64,000 nucleotides of DNA from a bacterium (GCA_018662325.1 JABJGM010000012.1:62001-126000), one strand, 5' to 3'; shown: positions 26,350-35,217, numbered from the stretch's first letter. Notes: generated from the letters alone by a model not told the origin. Numbers and translations are program-made.

Positions 26350-27534
26350 TTAAGGTGTTTCTAATATTTCAATTTCAACATTTATAATTCCTTTACTTAA
26401 ATCATCAAGTGCTTGGAATGAACTTTTTGATAAATCTATTAACCTATTTTCTGCGTAGGGGCCTCTGTCTTGTATTACTACTTTCACCCATTTTCCATTG
26501 CTTACATTTGTTACTTTTAAAATTGTGCCAAAAGCAAAAGTTTTATGTGCTGCCATGAATCTTTCAGGATCATAAATATCTCCGGAAGCTGTTTTGTTTC
26601 CTGCTAATGAATCTGCATAGAAGCTAGCTTTACCACTTGTTTTAAATCCCACTTGGTTTTCATCAGTGTTAGGAATTAGAGTGTTTGTATCTATTTGATC
26701 TGGAATAGTGTTTTCTTGTGTATCAACATTTTGTGTTTCTACTTCTACTTCTTTTATAACTTCTTGAACTACTTCTTTAATTGGGTTTAACTTACTTTCT
26801 TCCCATTTTAGATAATCAAAAATAAATTTAGCTATGTGACCTCTGTTTAATTCTTTATCAGGATTGAATATTCTTTTTTCACCTAAATCTAGTATTTTAT
26901 TTTCTAAGAAAAACTGTACTGCTTCATATGACCAATCTTTTTCATTTATATCCAACGCAATTGGTTCTTGCGAGTTTCCAGTTTTTAAATTTTCAGGTAC
27001 GGATCTGTATAAAATTGTGAAAAATTCTTTCTTTTTAACATTGTTAAGTGGTTTAAAAGTGTTATCTACATATCCCGATATTAGTTTTCTAATTACAGCT
27101 TCTTTAAGGTAAGGAACATACCAGGAATTAGTATCTATATCTAGAAATGTTACATCTGAATATAGATTTGGATTAAATGGAAGTTTAAATGTAACTTCAC
27201 TTTCTTGATCTAATTTTATTTCTTGATTATCAACTAGAACAACCGCGTTTTTAGGTAGTTTAAATTTTTCTTCACTATAAATCTCAGGCATTTGTAAACA
27301 CTCTAATATAAATTTTAGCGTTTCTACTCTTGTAACTAATTTGTCTGGTTTAAATGTATTATCTGAATAGCCTTTAATACATTCAGAATCGATTAAAGCC
27401 TGTATTTCTTTTTTATAGATGTGATTTGGAACATCAGATAGTTGCGCGGTGGCAATATTTGCGAATAATAAAGAAAGTCCTAGTATAGATAGGATACTAA
27501 GACTGGTAATTTTTGAATAGGTTGATATCTTCAT
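26350..27534 (-). CDS. Exported protein with three SLH domains and C-terminal RlpA-like domain
   Basis: A 394-residue protein with an N-terminal signal peptide (about 1-30). Three S-layer homology repeats follow; the first two read CIKGYSDNTFKP and LISGYVDNTFKP, and the third is degenerate. After an acidic, Thr-rich linker comes a double-psi beta-barrel domain (GKASFYADSLAGNKTASG, VIQDRGPY, RLIDLSKSSFQAL). RlpA proteins bind or cleave denuded glycan at the septum; SLH repeats anchor to secondary wall polymers. The catalytic Asp (QDRGPY) is present. Confidence 0.88.
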   Translation of the reverse strand: MKISTYSKITSLSILSILGLSLLFANIATAQLSDVPNHIYKKEIQALIDSECIKGYSDNTFKPDKLVTRVETLKFILECLQMPEIYSEEKFKLPKNAVVLVDNQEIKLDQESEVTFKLPFNPNLYSDVTFLDIDTNSWYVPYLKEAVIRKLISGYVDNTFKPLNNVKKKEFFTILYRSVPENLKTGNSQEPIALDINEKDWSYEAVQFFLENKILDLGEKRIFNPDKELNRGHIAKFIFDYLKWEESKLNPIKEVVQEVIKEVEVETQNVDTQENTIPDQIDTNTLIPNTDENQVGFKTSGKASFYADSLAGNKTASGDIYDPERFMAAHKTFAFGTILKVTNVSNGKWVKVVIQDRGPYAENRLIDLSKSSFQALDDLSKGIINVEIEILETP

Positions 27535-27543
27535 TTTAAATCT

Positions 27544-28005
27544 TTAGATTTTTATTACGATATGTCGGTTTTCACCTCTACCGTGACTTTCTGTTTGTAT
27601 ATCCGGGTAGTTTTCTGCAATGTGCATATGAACTATCCTTCTATAATAAGGTTGCATTGGTGGTAGATTTTGTGCGGTTTTAGTATTATTTAACCGGTCG
27701 ACATATTTTTCAGCTAAGCCAAGACAGTTTTCAATTTGTCTTTGACGATAACTGTCTACATCTATTCTAAGAGATGGTGGGTTTTGATTCAATCTTTTTT
27801 TTAAAATTAGCTTTGCCAAAACTTGAAAAGCCATTAAATTTTGTCCGCCCTTACCAATAAGTATATTTGCATTACTGGTATTTATATTACAGTAGTATTC
27901 TTCTTGTTGATCGAGACCTGTAATGCTTTCAATGTGAATGTCTTGATAAGTTATGCCTAGAGATTCCAAAAGATTCTCTAAAATATCTTGTATATATTCT
28001 TCCAT
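27544..28005 (-). CDS. khpB: Jag/KhpB-like RNA-binding protein (KH-R3H)
   Basis: A 153-residue protein with a KH domain (IGKGGQNLMAFQVLAKL, about 49-66) and an R3H domain (MQPYYRRIVHMHIAENYPD then SHGRGENRHIVIK). The N-terminal Jag domain is reduced to a short segment. It is thought to bind many RNAs and influence division. It follows yidC by 15 bp in the conserved rpmH-rnpA-yidC-jag order. Confidence 0.93.
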   Translation of the reverse strand: MEEYIQDILENLLESLGITYQDIHIESITGLDQQEEYYCNINTSNANILIGKGGQNLMAFQVLAKLILKKRLNQNPPSLRIDVDSYRQRQIENCLGLAEKYVDRLNNTKTAQNLPPMQPYYRRIVHMHIAENYPDIQTESHGRGENRHIVIKI

Positions 28006-28020
28006 AGTAAAATAATTAAA

Positions 28021-29196
28021 TTAGTTTTCTTTGTTTATAAAGTATTGCTGGCATATACCAACTAAAGTTGATGTTCCCCAATATAGACCTACTCCAGATG
28101 GAAGAGTTGCAGTCACAACAGCTATAAGTGCTGGCATAAAGTAAAGCATTCCATTTTGAATTCCTTTTTGTGTGCTATCTGTTTTGTCATTCGTTTTAGG
28201 CAATGTCATATACATTTGTGTAAATTGTAGACTTGCAACAATTATCGGTAATATAATTTTATTTGTTTTTTTAAGATCAATTAAGCTTGTAAACTGAGTT
28301 CCTATGTCTTGAAGTTTTATATGACTTAATGCATCGTAAATTAAATATTGATTATCTAAATTTAATACTCCTTGAATTACATAAAACAGACCAATTAAAA
28401 TAGGGAACTGTACTAGCATTGGTGTTAGAGAACTTAGTGGGTTTATTTTTTCTTGACTCCAGATTTTTAATGTTTCTTGAGCCATTTTTTGTTGATCGTC
28501 TTTGTATTTATTTCTTATTTCGTTTAATTTTGGTTGTATTTTACTTAGTTTTTTTTGAGCTATCATAGCTTTTTTATTTTGCTTATGTAAAATCGCTCTT
28601 AAAACTAATGTTAAAATTATAATTGCTATTCCCAAGTTTAAATTTGGCGAAAATGAAACTATTAATATAAGTAAGTTAAAAAGTGGTTGATAAATTAAAT
28701 CATTCCATATTTTACTAAATATTCCTCTTTTTACATATTGAAATTGATTGGATTCTGAGCGATATGTTTGTCCTTCAACTATAAAATCTTTTTCGATTAC
28801 AAAAGTACCTAAATTACTGAATAATTGATTAGACCAGTTTTCAATAGAAAATGTATGTTCTGATAGTGGATCCACTTTAAATTCAAACAGACTTTGAATT
28901 TTTTTATCACTGCAATCTAAATTGTTTTCAGCTAATACGGCTTGTTTTTTACCATTTTGTATTTTGAATACCTCAAAAGGGAACTTAGGACATTCAAAGT
29001 TGAAAATCATTTGTTTTTGACTTTGATTTATAATTTCAAGTGCTAATGGTTTTCCTTTTTTGTATTGAGTTTTACTAGTTTGGAAAACAATTGGATTTTC
29101 TTGATTTTCTATTATTTGGCTTGGTTGCGATGAATTTCCTAGTAATAAAGATATTACTAAAAATATCAGAGCTAGGTTAAATAGTTTTTTAGACAT
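28021..29196 (-). CDS. yidC: Membrane protein insertase YidC/Oxa1
   Basis: A 391-residue protein. It has an N-terminal membrane segment, an extracytoplasmic domain of about 130 residues, then the conserved five-helix core (NLGIAIIILTLVLRAILHKQ, KIQPKLNEIRNKYKDD, NPLSSLTPMLVQFPILIGLFYVI, PSGVGLYWGTSTLVGICQQYF). It inserts and folds membrane proteins with or without SecYEG. Its start overlaps the rnpA stop by 8 bp. Confidence 0.96.
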   Translation of the reverse strand: MSKKLFNLALIFLVISLLLGNSSQPSQIIENQENPIVFQTSKTQYKKGKPLALEIINQSQKQMIFNFECPKFPFEVFKIQNGKKQAVLAENNLDCSDKKIQSLFEFKVDPLSEHTFSIENWSNQLFSNLGTFVIEKDFIVEGQTYRSESNQFQYVKRGIFSKIWNDLIYQPLFNLLILIVSFSPNLNLGIAIIILTLVLRAILHKQNKKAMIAQKKLSKIQPKLNEIRNKYKDDQQKMAQETLKIWSQEKINPLSSLTPMLVQFPILIGLFYVIQGVLNLDNQYLIYDALSHIKLQDIGTQFTSLIDLKKTNKIILPIIVASLQFTQMYMTLPKTNDKTDSTQKGIQNGMLYFMPALIAVVTATLPSGVGLYWGTSTLVGICQQYFINKEN

Positions 29197-29566
29197 TTTT
29201 TATTTGAATTAATATAGATTTAATATTTTTTTTAAGTTCTAGAAAAAAATTTTCTTGAGGTAATTTTATCAGAATTAGTACGATATGAAAATTTTTTAAT
29301 TCTAGATCTCTTACTTCTTCTCTTAAAATGTGTAGTATTTGTCTTTTAATCTTGTTCCTTTTGGGTTTACTTAGCTTAAGCTTCTTTGAAAATGTCACTA
29401 GGAACTTAATATCTGACTCATTTATGTGTTTAACAATAAAAACCCCATTTTTAAAGGAGTTTTTACTTTGAAAAACTTGGTTTATTTCTTTTTCTTTAAG
29501 AGAACTAAAGAGCAAGAGTTTTTCTACCTTTTTGTCTTCTTCTTTTAAGAACATTTCTTCCACCAT
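29189..29566 (-). CDS. rnpA: Ribonuclease P protein component
   Basis: The family core is recognisable: FSSLKEKEINQVFQSKNSF, then SKKLKLSKPKRNKIKRQILHILRE, corresponding to the RNR helix motif. It binds RNase P RNA (52059-52409) to mature tRNA 5' ends. The core starts about 18 residues after the first ATG (29566). Three starts are possible: ATG 29566, ATG 29554 or TTG 29515; only the last would largely avoid the out-of-frame overlap with rpmH. The reading frame itself is sure, the N-terminus is not. Confidence 0.88.
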   Translation of the reverse strand: MVEEMFLKEEDKKVEKLLLFSSLKEKEINQVFQSKNSFKNGVFIVKHINESDIKFLVTFSKKLKLSKPKRNKIKRQILHILREEVRDLELKNFHIVLILIKLPQENFFLELKKNIKSILIQIKNV

Positions 29567-29633
29567 TAGATAGGCTTTTTCTTAAGAAACCGTGAGTTCT
29601 TCTTCGTTTTCTTTGTTTTAATTTAGATAACAT
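29505..29633 (-). CDS. rpmH: Large ribosomal subunit protein bL34
   Basis: ATG 29633-29631 to TAG 29507-29505 gives 42 residues. The centre reads RTHGFLRKSLSNGGRNVL followed by KRRRQKGRKTL, the hallmark of bL34. It precedes rnpA as in most bacteria, but its last 20 or so codons overlap the open rnpA frame by up to 62 nt in another frame. dnaA, often the divergent neighbour, is absent here. Confidence 0.96.
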   Translation of the reverse strand: MLSKLKQRKRRRTHGFLRKSLSNGGRNVLKRRRQKGRKTLAL

Positions 29634-29656
29634 GGGATTTCTACTAAAGTAAATGC

Positions 29657-29685
29657 ATAATATCGATAAACTTTGAATAAGTCAA
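29657..29685 (-). promoter_or_regulatory. Promoter for rpmH-rnpA-yidC-khpB
   Basis: On the minus strand TTGACT (29685-29680), 17-bp spacer, TATTAT (29662-29657), 24 bp before the rpmH start. Confidence 0.75.
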
Positions 29686-29754
29686 AGTATTTTTTGAAAA
29701 AAATATTATCAAATTACTAAAAGTTAGTTATTATATTTTATATAAACATTTATT

Positions 29755-31605
29755 ATGTATTTTTTTAACTCGATAGTTGAGTTTTTTACTTCCGAAAATA
29801 ACAAACCCGATTCTCCAGATATTTATATAGAAGGTTATGAGCTTGATTTATCTGATGGTGATTTTAAAGCAGAGGTTTTATTTTTAATTAAAATTCAGGA
29901 TTTAGAATTCTCTAAGGCTTCTGAATTTTCAGATTTGTTAGTTGATAATTTTAGAATTGAAATTTTAAAACTTTTACAAAAAGATTCTTATTTAGCATTT
30001 GAAGCTGGATTAAGAAAGGTAAACAATTTTTTTGAAGAATATTTCTCTGATATTAATTCTGATGATAATCAAGGTCCCAAAATTGATCTAGGATTAATTC
30101 TTTTAGTTCAAAATAAAATTCATTTCACTAAACGTGGCAATATAGATATGTATCTTGTGAGAAGTGGACAAATCAATCAAATTTCAGATGCTTTAATTGA
30201 TTCTTCTGAAGATGAATTTTTTTCGAATGTTGCCTCTGGAGAATTTCAGATTGGAGATCACTTTGTAATGTCTTCCGATAGAATTCTTCGATATATTTCG
30301 TTTAATGAATTTTTGAAATGTAGTCGAAATATAGAATCTTTTAAAGATGGTATTTTAGAATCTTTAAATTCAAACTTAGATCAGATGGTTGGTATAATGT
30401 CATCTTATATATCTGAACTTGATGATTTGTCTAATAAACCTTCTGCTATAACATCAAATGATTCTAAATTCACATTTGGTAATTTAAATTTGAGCGCTCA
30501 TAGTTCACGTATTTTCTTGATTTTTATTACTTTATTGTTAATTACTCTTTTAATTTCTGGTTTAGTTTTAACGTTGAATAAGAATTTACAGACTCAAGAA
30601 AGCTTAGATGTAGCTACTGAAATTCAAAATATTAAAAATACAATTATAAATGCAAAGAGTGAAGTTTCTTTGGATCGTGCTTTTTATACTTTGACTTTAG
30701 CTAGTGATAAGATTAATAAACTAGAGAACTTAAACCATAAAAGCAAAGTTCTCAATGATTTAAAAGTAGAAATTCAAGAGGTAATGCTTACCTTAGACAA
30801 TGTATCTTTGATAGAAGAGCCACTAGAGATTTTTAATTTAGATGAGTTTAATCCCAAAGAAAATATCGAAAGTATATTTTTAACAGAGAATGATTTAATA
30901 GTTGCTTCAAATAAATCTTTGTACCAAAATTTAGCTTCGAATAAAAGTGAAAAAGTTTTAAGTTTTGATGATATCTATGCTCCTAGAATTTTTACCTTTA
31001 GTAGTAATTATGAATCAATTATATATTTAGATAAAAAAAATAAACTTAAAGAATTAAGTAGATCCGGAATTAAAAATCTAAATGTTAGTAATGATTTCAG
31101 TGATTCTATAGTTGATGTGTTCGCATATGGAAAGAGATTGTACTTTTTAGATAATGAAGATAAAAATATTTTTAAATTACAAAGAGTTAATAATGGTTAT
31201 TACTCTAAAACTAATTATTTTTCAAAACCTCAAGATTTTTTAGAAAGTGCAAATCAAATTGCAATTGATGGATCTGTATATGCTTTTACTGATAAATTTC
31301 AATTTAGTAAATATTTTAAAAATCAGTTAGATTCAACCTATGTATTAAAAAATCAACCATATGTTAAAATCGATAAATTAACAGATGTTTTCGCTGATTT
31401 TGATCATTCTTTTATTTATGCACTGGATTCAAAATCTAATAAGATATTTAGATACTATAAAGATGTTGAATCAAATATTTTAGATTATGATAAGGTTTAT
31501 AGCTTTCCCAATATTGATAACGTAGAAAATTTCATTGTTGATTATAACAATGAAATTATATATATTTCTAATCAAAACAAAGTCTTTAAGTTTTCTATAA
31601 ACTAA
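29755..31605 (+). CDS. Membrane protein: degenerate PP2C-like domain, one TM helix, propeller-like ectodomain
   Basis: A 616-residue protein. Residues about 112-220 resemble the core of PPM/SpoIIE phosphatases (LVQNKIHFTKRGNIDMYLVRSG, then IGDHFVMSSDRI), but the metal-binding Asp-Gly residues are not in place. One membrane helix (253-274) and a coiled segment follow. The C-terminal 260 residues contain repeated strands such as DDIYAPRIF, YGKRLYFLDNEDKNIF and FIYALDSKSNKIFRY, typical of a beta-propeller. It could relay an outer signal to a cytoplasmic partner. Divergent from rpmH; ends at a strong hairpin. Confidence 0.55.
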   Translation: MYFFNSIVEFFTSENNKPDSPDIYIEGYELDLSDGDFKAEVLFLIKIQDLEFSKASEFSDLLVDNFRIEILKLLQKDSYLAFEAGLRKVNNFFEEYFSDINSDDNQGPKIDLGLILLVQNKIHFTKRGNIDMYLVRSGQINQISDALIDSSEDEFFSNVASGEFQIGDHFVMSSDRILRYISFNEFLKCSRNIESFKDGILESLNSNLDQMVGIMSSYISELDDLSNKPSAITSNDSKFTFGNLNLSAHSSRIFLIFITLLLITLLISGLVLTLNKNLQTQESLDVATEIQNIKNTIINAKSEVSLDRAFYTLTLASDKINKLENLNHKSKVLNDLKVEIQEVMLTLDNVSLIEEPLEIFNLDEFNPKENIESIFLTENDLIVASNKSLYQNLASNKSEKVLSFDDIYAPRIFTFSSNYESIIYLDKKNKLKELSRSGIKNLNVSNDFSDSIVDVFAYGKRLYFLDNEDKNIFKLQRVNNGYYSKTNYFSKPQDFLESANQIAIDGSVYAFTDKFQFSKYFKNQLDSTYVLKNQPYVKIDKLTDVFADFDHSFIYALDSKSNKIFRYYKDVESNILDYDKVYSFPNIDNVENFIVDYNNEIIYISNQNKVFKFSIN

Positions 31606-31613
31606 AGACTTTG
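31578..31613. terminator. Long-stem hairpin between convergent genes
   Basis: CAAAGTCTTT (31578-31587) pairs with AAAGACTTTG (31604-31613), extended inward by GTTT/AAAC with one bulge. The stop codon of the upstream gene lies inside. A short T-rich stretch follows. It separates the propeller protein gene from the AMP phosphorylase gene. Confidence 0.75.
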
Positions 31614-31646
31614 TTTCTTAGGAATTTTGATTCTTAGAGTTTATGA

Positions 31647-33134
31647 TTATGCTGAAATTACTATACTCTCTTTAATATATTGTTCTATCTTTTGGTTTAA
31701 AAAACCTGGCTGATTAGTGTGAATAATATAAATTGTTTGATCTTTTTTTAGTTTTTCTTTTAAATTTACTAGGACTTCTATTCCAGAGTTAGCGCTTTTT
31801 GGAGACCCTGCAATTTTAGCAATTTTGGATATTAATTTAATATTAAACTCTTTTATTTTTCCGTCTTTCCAAGCTTTTATTTCATATTGGTATTTTGCTT
31901 TTTGAGGTAACTTCTTTTCTCCTTGTGCTTTAATGATTTCTTGAAATTTCAAATAAGCTTTCTTGTTTTCAATTTGTTTTTTTGCAATACTGTATCCTTC
32001 ATTTAGTTTTGCCTTACCAATCATTTCTAAAATTTCTCCTGCTAATTTCAATGATTTTTCGAGTAAATCTTTGGGTGCATCTTTTTCATTTTTAAGCACC
32101 TTTAGAACATCTATTGCTTCTAGTCTTGGTCCAACACCTCTTCCAATTGTTTGGTTTCCCTTTGTAATAATTACTTTTATTTTTAGGTTTAACTCTTTGG
32201 CTATTTTTTCAAATTTTTCTTTTAATTCTTCCGCCTTATTAAGATTCGGAACTTTTGCAAATTTTCCATAGGGGATATCAATAAGAATATGAGTTGCACC
32301 AGCAGCATATTTTTTAGCCATAACTGAGGCTAAAACTAATCCTTGTGGATCTATTCCAAGTTTTCTTCTTACTCTGATTAGTTCGTCATCTGAAGCTGCT
32401 AAGTTACATCCTCCTCCCCAGGCGATAAATCCATTTTGTTCTTTTACAAGCTTTTCAAGTTTTTCTTGATTTATATCTACTTCTGCAAGCACCTCCATTG
32501 TGTCTGCTGTTCCTGATGGAGAAGAGATTGATCTTGAGGAGGTTTTTGGAATTTTAATTCCTAAGCTCGCAATTATGGGTATTACAACCATTGTTGTTCT
32601 GTTTCCGGGAACTCCTCCAATACAGTGTTTATCGGCTACAATTTGGTTTTCTCTAAATTTCAATTTAAATCCATTATCTGCAATTGCTTTTGTTAATCCT
32701 GCAGCTTCTTTAAATGTAAGTTTGTTGGTGTAGCACCCTGCTACAAAAAATGCTAACTCTGCATCGTTAAGATTTCCATCTACAATATCTTTACAAATTG
32801 CTTGGAACTGATTCTCTTTGAGTTTTTTTCCATCAAGTTTTTCTTTTATGAAGTCAATCGATTTAATATTTCCTTCTTTTTGTATTTTAAATTTAAGATT
32901 TAAGCCTTTTTTTACTTTTTCATATGTTCTTAAGGGAATCCCTATAGAATTCTTTTTAAGATTTCCTTCGTTGATTTCCGCGAAGCATAGGGTTTGCTGG
33001 TCTGGATGTTTTGGATTTTGTAACATAACTCTATCCTGAGCTTTAAGTCCTAATTCTTTCGCTATATTTTTACCAATTACAAGGTAATCGTATGATCCTG
33101 AGTTTATAGGTAATATATATTTATTAACTAACAT
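31647..33134 (-). CDS. deoA: AMP phosphorylase (DeoA/thymidine phosphorylase superfamily)
   Basis: A 495-residue protein. An N-terminal domain of about 90 residues, absent from thymidine phosphorylases, is followed by the glycosyltransferase-3 fold with KHCIGGVPGNRTT (169-181), SSRSISSPSGTADTM (199-213) and GGGCNLAASDD. GGVPGNR is the AMP phosphorylase form of the phosphate-binding motif. The enzyme converts NMP plus phosphate to base and ribose-1,5-bisphosphate. In archaea and many CPR bacteria it feeds R15P isomerase and form III RuBisCO; neither is in this window. It overlaps ackA by 11 bp as the third gene of pta-ackA-deoA. Confidence 0.92.
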   Translation of the reverse strand: MLVNKYILPINSGSYDYLVIGKNIAKELGLKAQDRVMLQNPKHPDQQTLCFAEINEGNLKKNSIGIPLRTYEKVKKGLNLKFKIQKEGNIKSIDFIKEKLDGKKLKENQFQAICKDIVDGNLNDAELAFFVAGCYTNKLTFKEAAGLTKAIADNGFKLKFRENQIVADKHCIGGVPGNRTTMVVIPIIASLGIKIPKTSSRSISSPSGTADTMEVLAEVDINQEKLEKLVKEQNGFIAWGGGCNLAASDDELIRVRRKLGIDPQGLVLASVMAKKYAAGATHILIDIPYGKFAKVPNLNKAEELKEKFEKIAKELNLKIKVIITKGNQTIGRGVGPRLEAIDVLKVLKNEKDAPKDLLEKSLKLAGEILEMIGKAKLNEGYSIAKKQIENKKAYLKFQEIIKAQGEKKLPQKAKYQYEIKAWKDGKIKEFNIKLISKIAKIAGSPKSANSGIEVLVNLKEKLKKDQTIYIIHTNQPGFLNQKIEQYIKESIVISA

Positions 33135-34143
33135 TTATATTTATTATATTTTTTAGAATTTGTAAGTTTTCATTACTTGTTAAAATTTCATAATTATTAT
33201 AGCATTCTTTGTTTAAATTTTTTAACAAATCTTTAACAATTTGCGCGTTATTTTCGCATATTCCTCCACTAAAAATTATTTTTTCTGTGATTGGAAATTG
33301 TCCAATAAAACTAGCTATTTTCTTTGATGTTTCATAAATAAAGCAATTATACGCTAAAAGATAGTTTTCTTTAATATTCTTTTCTTTAAATATATCTTTC
33401 ATGGCTGATGTTTCTTGTGTTAAACCTAAAAGTCCGGATTGAAAATTTAATTTTTCTGATATTTTTTTTTCTTTGTTTTTGTATAATTCACAAACTATAT
33501 TTGCATCTAAATCACCACATCTTGTAGACATAATCAATCCTGAGACAGGGGAGTAAGACATAGTGATATCTTTAGCTTTTTGATTTTCTATTAAGCTGAT
33601 AGAACATCCATGTCCTAAATGACATACAACAATTTTGTTTAAGTTTTTAAATTTTTCTGTGAAATACTGGTGATCAAGTCCATGAAACCCATATTTTTGA
33701 AATTCGTATTTATCTCTCCATTCTTTTGGAATTGCAAGTGTTTTAATTTCTTCTGGAATATTTTTAAAAAACCCAGTATCAAAACAAGCATAATGAAGAC
33801 AATTTTTAAATATTTTTTTTGCTGATTCTATTCCAATTAGATTTACTGGGTTATGAATTTTTGCTTTTGGAATATTCCTTTGAATTTCCTTGATTATTTC
33901 AGAGTCAATTTCATGGCATGTTTTCAAGTTTGGTCCTCCATGTACTACTCTGTGCCCTGTAATTATAAAGTCCTCTAATTTATACTCTTTAAGTATCTCA
34001 AATATAGCTTTGTCTAAATCAGATTGTATATTGATTGATTCAAGATTTTTATAATAAATACTTTTTTGAGAATCTACTTCAAATATTTCAATTTTAATTG
34101 AGGATGATCCTATATTAAAAATAATTGCCAGTTTTTTATTCAT
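33124..34143 (-). CDS. ackA: Acetate kinase (short, divergent)
   Basis: A 339-residue ASKHA-fold kinase with FNIGSSSIK, GHRVVHGG, FDTGFF, KYGFHGLDH, HLGHGCSI, MSTRCGDLDA and FSGGICEN. All correspond to acetate kinase motifs, including the conserved Arg residues of HRVVHGG and TR-GDLD. At 339 residues it is about 60 shorter than usual, and a few near-invariant positions vary (HLGHG for HLGNG). It makes ATP and acetate from acetyl phosphate. It overlaps pta by 1 bp. Confidence 0.88.
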   Translation of the reverse strand: MNKKLAIIFNIGSSSIKIEIFEVDSQKSIYYKNLESINIQSDLDKAIFEILKEYKLEDFIITGHRVVHGGPNLKTCHEIDSEIIKEIQRNIPKAKIHNPVNLIGIESAKKIFKNCLHYACFDTGFFKNIPEEIKTLAIPKEWRDKYEFQKYGFHGLDHQYFTEKFKNLNKIVVCHLGHGCSISLIENQKAKDITMSYSPVSGLIMSTRCGDLDANIVCELYKNKEKKISEKLNFQSGLLGLTQETSAMKDIFKEKNIKENYLLAYNCFIYETSKKIASFIGQFPITEKIIFSGGICENNAQIVKDLLKNLNKECYNNYEILTSNENLQILKNIININVS

Positions 34144-35147
34144 TACCCTAATTTATTAATGCTTTCAAATGCAGTAAGTGCACTGATTTCAACTATGTCT
34201 TGAACTGAACAACCTCTAGATAAATCGTTTAATGGTTTGTTTAACCCTTGTAAAATTGGTCCTACAGCTTTGGATTTCGCAAGTCTTTCAACCATTTTAT
34301 ATGTTATATTTCCTGAATTTAGATCTGGAAATATTAGTATGTTAGCGGAGTCTTTTAATTTAGAATTTGGATATTTACGATTTCTAATTTCTGGAATTAA
34401 GGCTGAATCGACCTGCATTTCCCCATCTATAATTAATTGAGGAGCCTTTTCTTGTGCCAATTTTACTGCTTTTTGAATTTTTTCAATTGATTGATCACTT
34501 GCTGAGTTATTTGTAGAGAATGATAAAAATGCAATTTGTGGTTCTAGTCCAGCTAACTTAGCAGAATTAGCAGTGTCTAAGGCAATATTTGCTAGAGTTT
34601 TGGAATCTGGATTTATATTCACTGCGCAATCAGCAAAATAATATACTTCTTGGTTTAGCATCATTATAAAATAACTAGATATCTTATGATCTTTCTCTTT
34701 GGCTCCTATTATTTGAATTGCTGGAATAAAAACTTCTTTAGTCGTAAATGTTGCTCCTGTTACAACTCCATCAACTTTGTTGTCTTTTAAAAGACTACAT
34801 GCAAAATAGTTAACATTGTGCATTAATTCATAAGCTTCTTTTTGTTTCATTCCTTTCATTTTTCTTTGTAGGTATAAATCATTTGCATATTTAATAATAT
34901 CTTGATTCATTGCATCCATATCGAAAATTTGAATTTTTTCTAGTTTATTGAAATTTGCTTTTTTATATTTGTCTAATAATGATTTTGTCTTGCCTATTAC
35001 ACACACATTGCAAATACCAAGGTTCGCTAACTTAATCGATGCATCAAAAACTCTCTGGTCTATGTCTGCTTCAGGAAGAAGGATATTTTGAGGTTTTCTT
35101 TTTGCTATTTGATTTATCTTTTCTAAGAGATGAAGTTTACTTTTCAT
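34143..35147 (-). CDS. pta: Phosphate acetyltransferase
   Basis: A 334-residue PTA_PTB-type enzyme: ILLPEADIDQRVFDAS at the start, KVDGVVTGATFTTKEV, FADCAVNINPDSKTLANIA, FLSFSTNNSA, and ANILIFPDLNSGNITYK near the end. It interconverts acetyl-CoA and acetyl phosphate. It heads a pta-ackA-deoA operon preceded by a hairpin at 35165-35192. Confidence 0.95.
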   Translation of the reverse strand: MKSKLHLLEKINQIAKRKPQNILLPEADIDQRVFDASIKLANLGICNVCVIGKTKSLLDKYKKANFNKLEKIQIFDMDAMNQDIIKYANDLYLQRKMKGMKQKEAYELMHNVNYFACSLLKDNKVDGVVTGATFTTKEVFIPAIQIIGAKEKDHKISSYFIMMLNQEVYYFADCAVNINPDSKTLANIALDTANSAKLAGLEPQIAFLSFSTNNSASDQSIEKIQKAVKLAQEKAPQLIIDGEMQVDSALIPEIRNRKYPNSKLKDSANILIFPDLNSGNITYKMVERLAKSKAVGPILQGLNKPLNDLSRGCSVQDIVEISALTAFESINKLG

Positions 35148-35164
35148 TTTTTACATATAATAAA

Positions 35165-35192
35165 ACAACCCTTTCAATCTTGAAAGAGTTGT
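35165..35192. promoter_or_regulatory. Inverted repeat upstream of pta
   Basis: ACAAC-C-CTTTCAA (35165-35177), a 2-nt loop, then TTGAAAG-A-GTTGT (35180-35192). It lies 17 bp before the pta ATG and 25 bp after the stop of a TrmB-type regulator. It could terminate the regulator transcript (TTTT follows on the minus strand) or be an operator; I cannot decide. Confidence 0.6.
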
Positions 35193-35217
35193 CTGCTTTA
35201 AACTATTGTGAAAAATT

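Noticed and set aside
29505-29755. Chromosomal replication origin next to rpmH
   Set aside because: rpmH is often near oriC, but there is no dnaA, no TTATCCACA-type box and no AT-rich repeat array in the gap.
31647-33134. Thymidine phosphorylase
   Set aside because: The extra N-terminal domain and GGVPGNR motif point to AMP phosphorylase rather than the pyrimidine enzyme.
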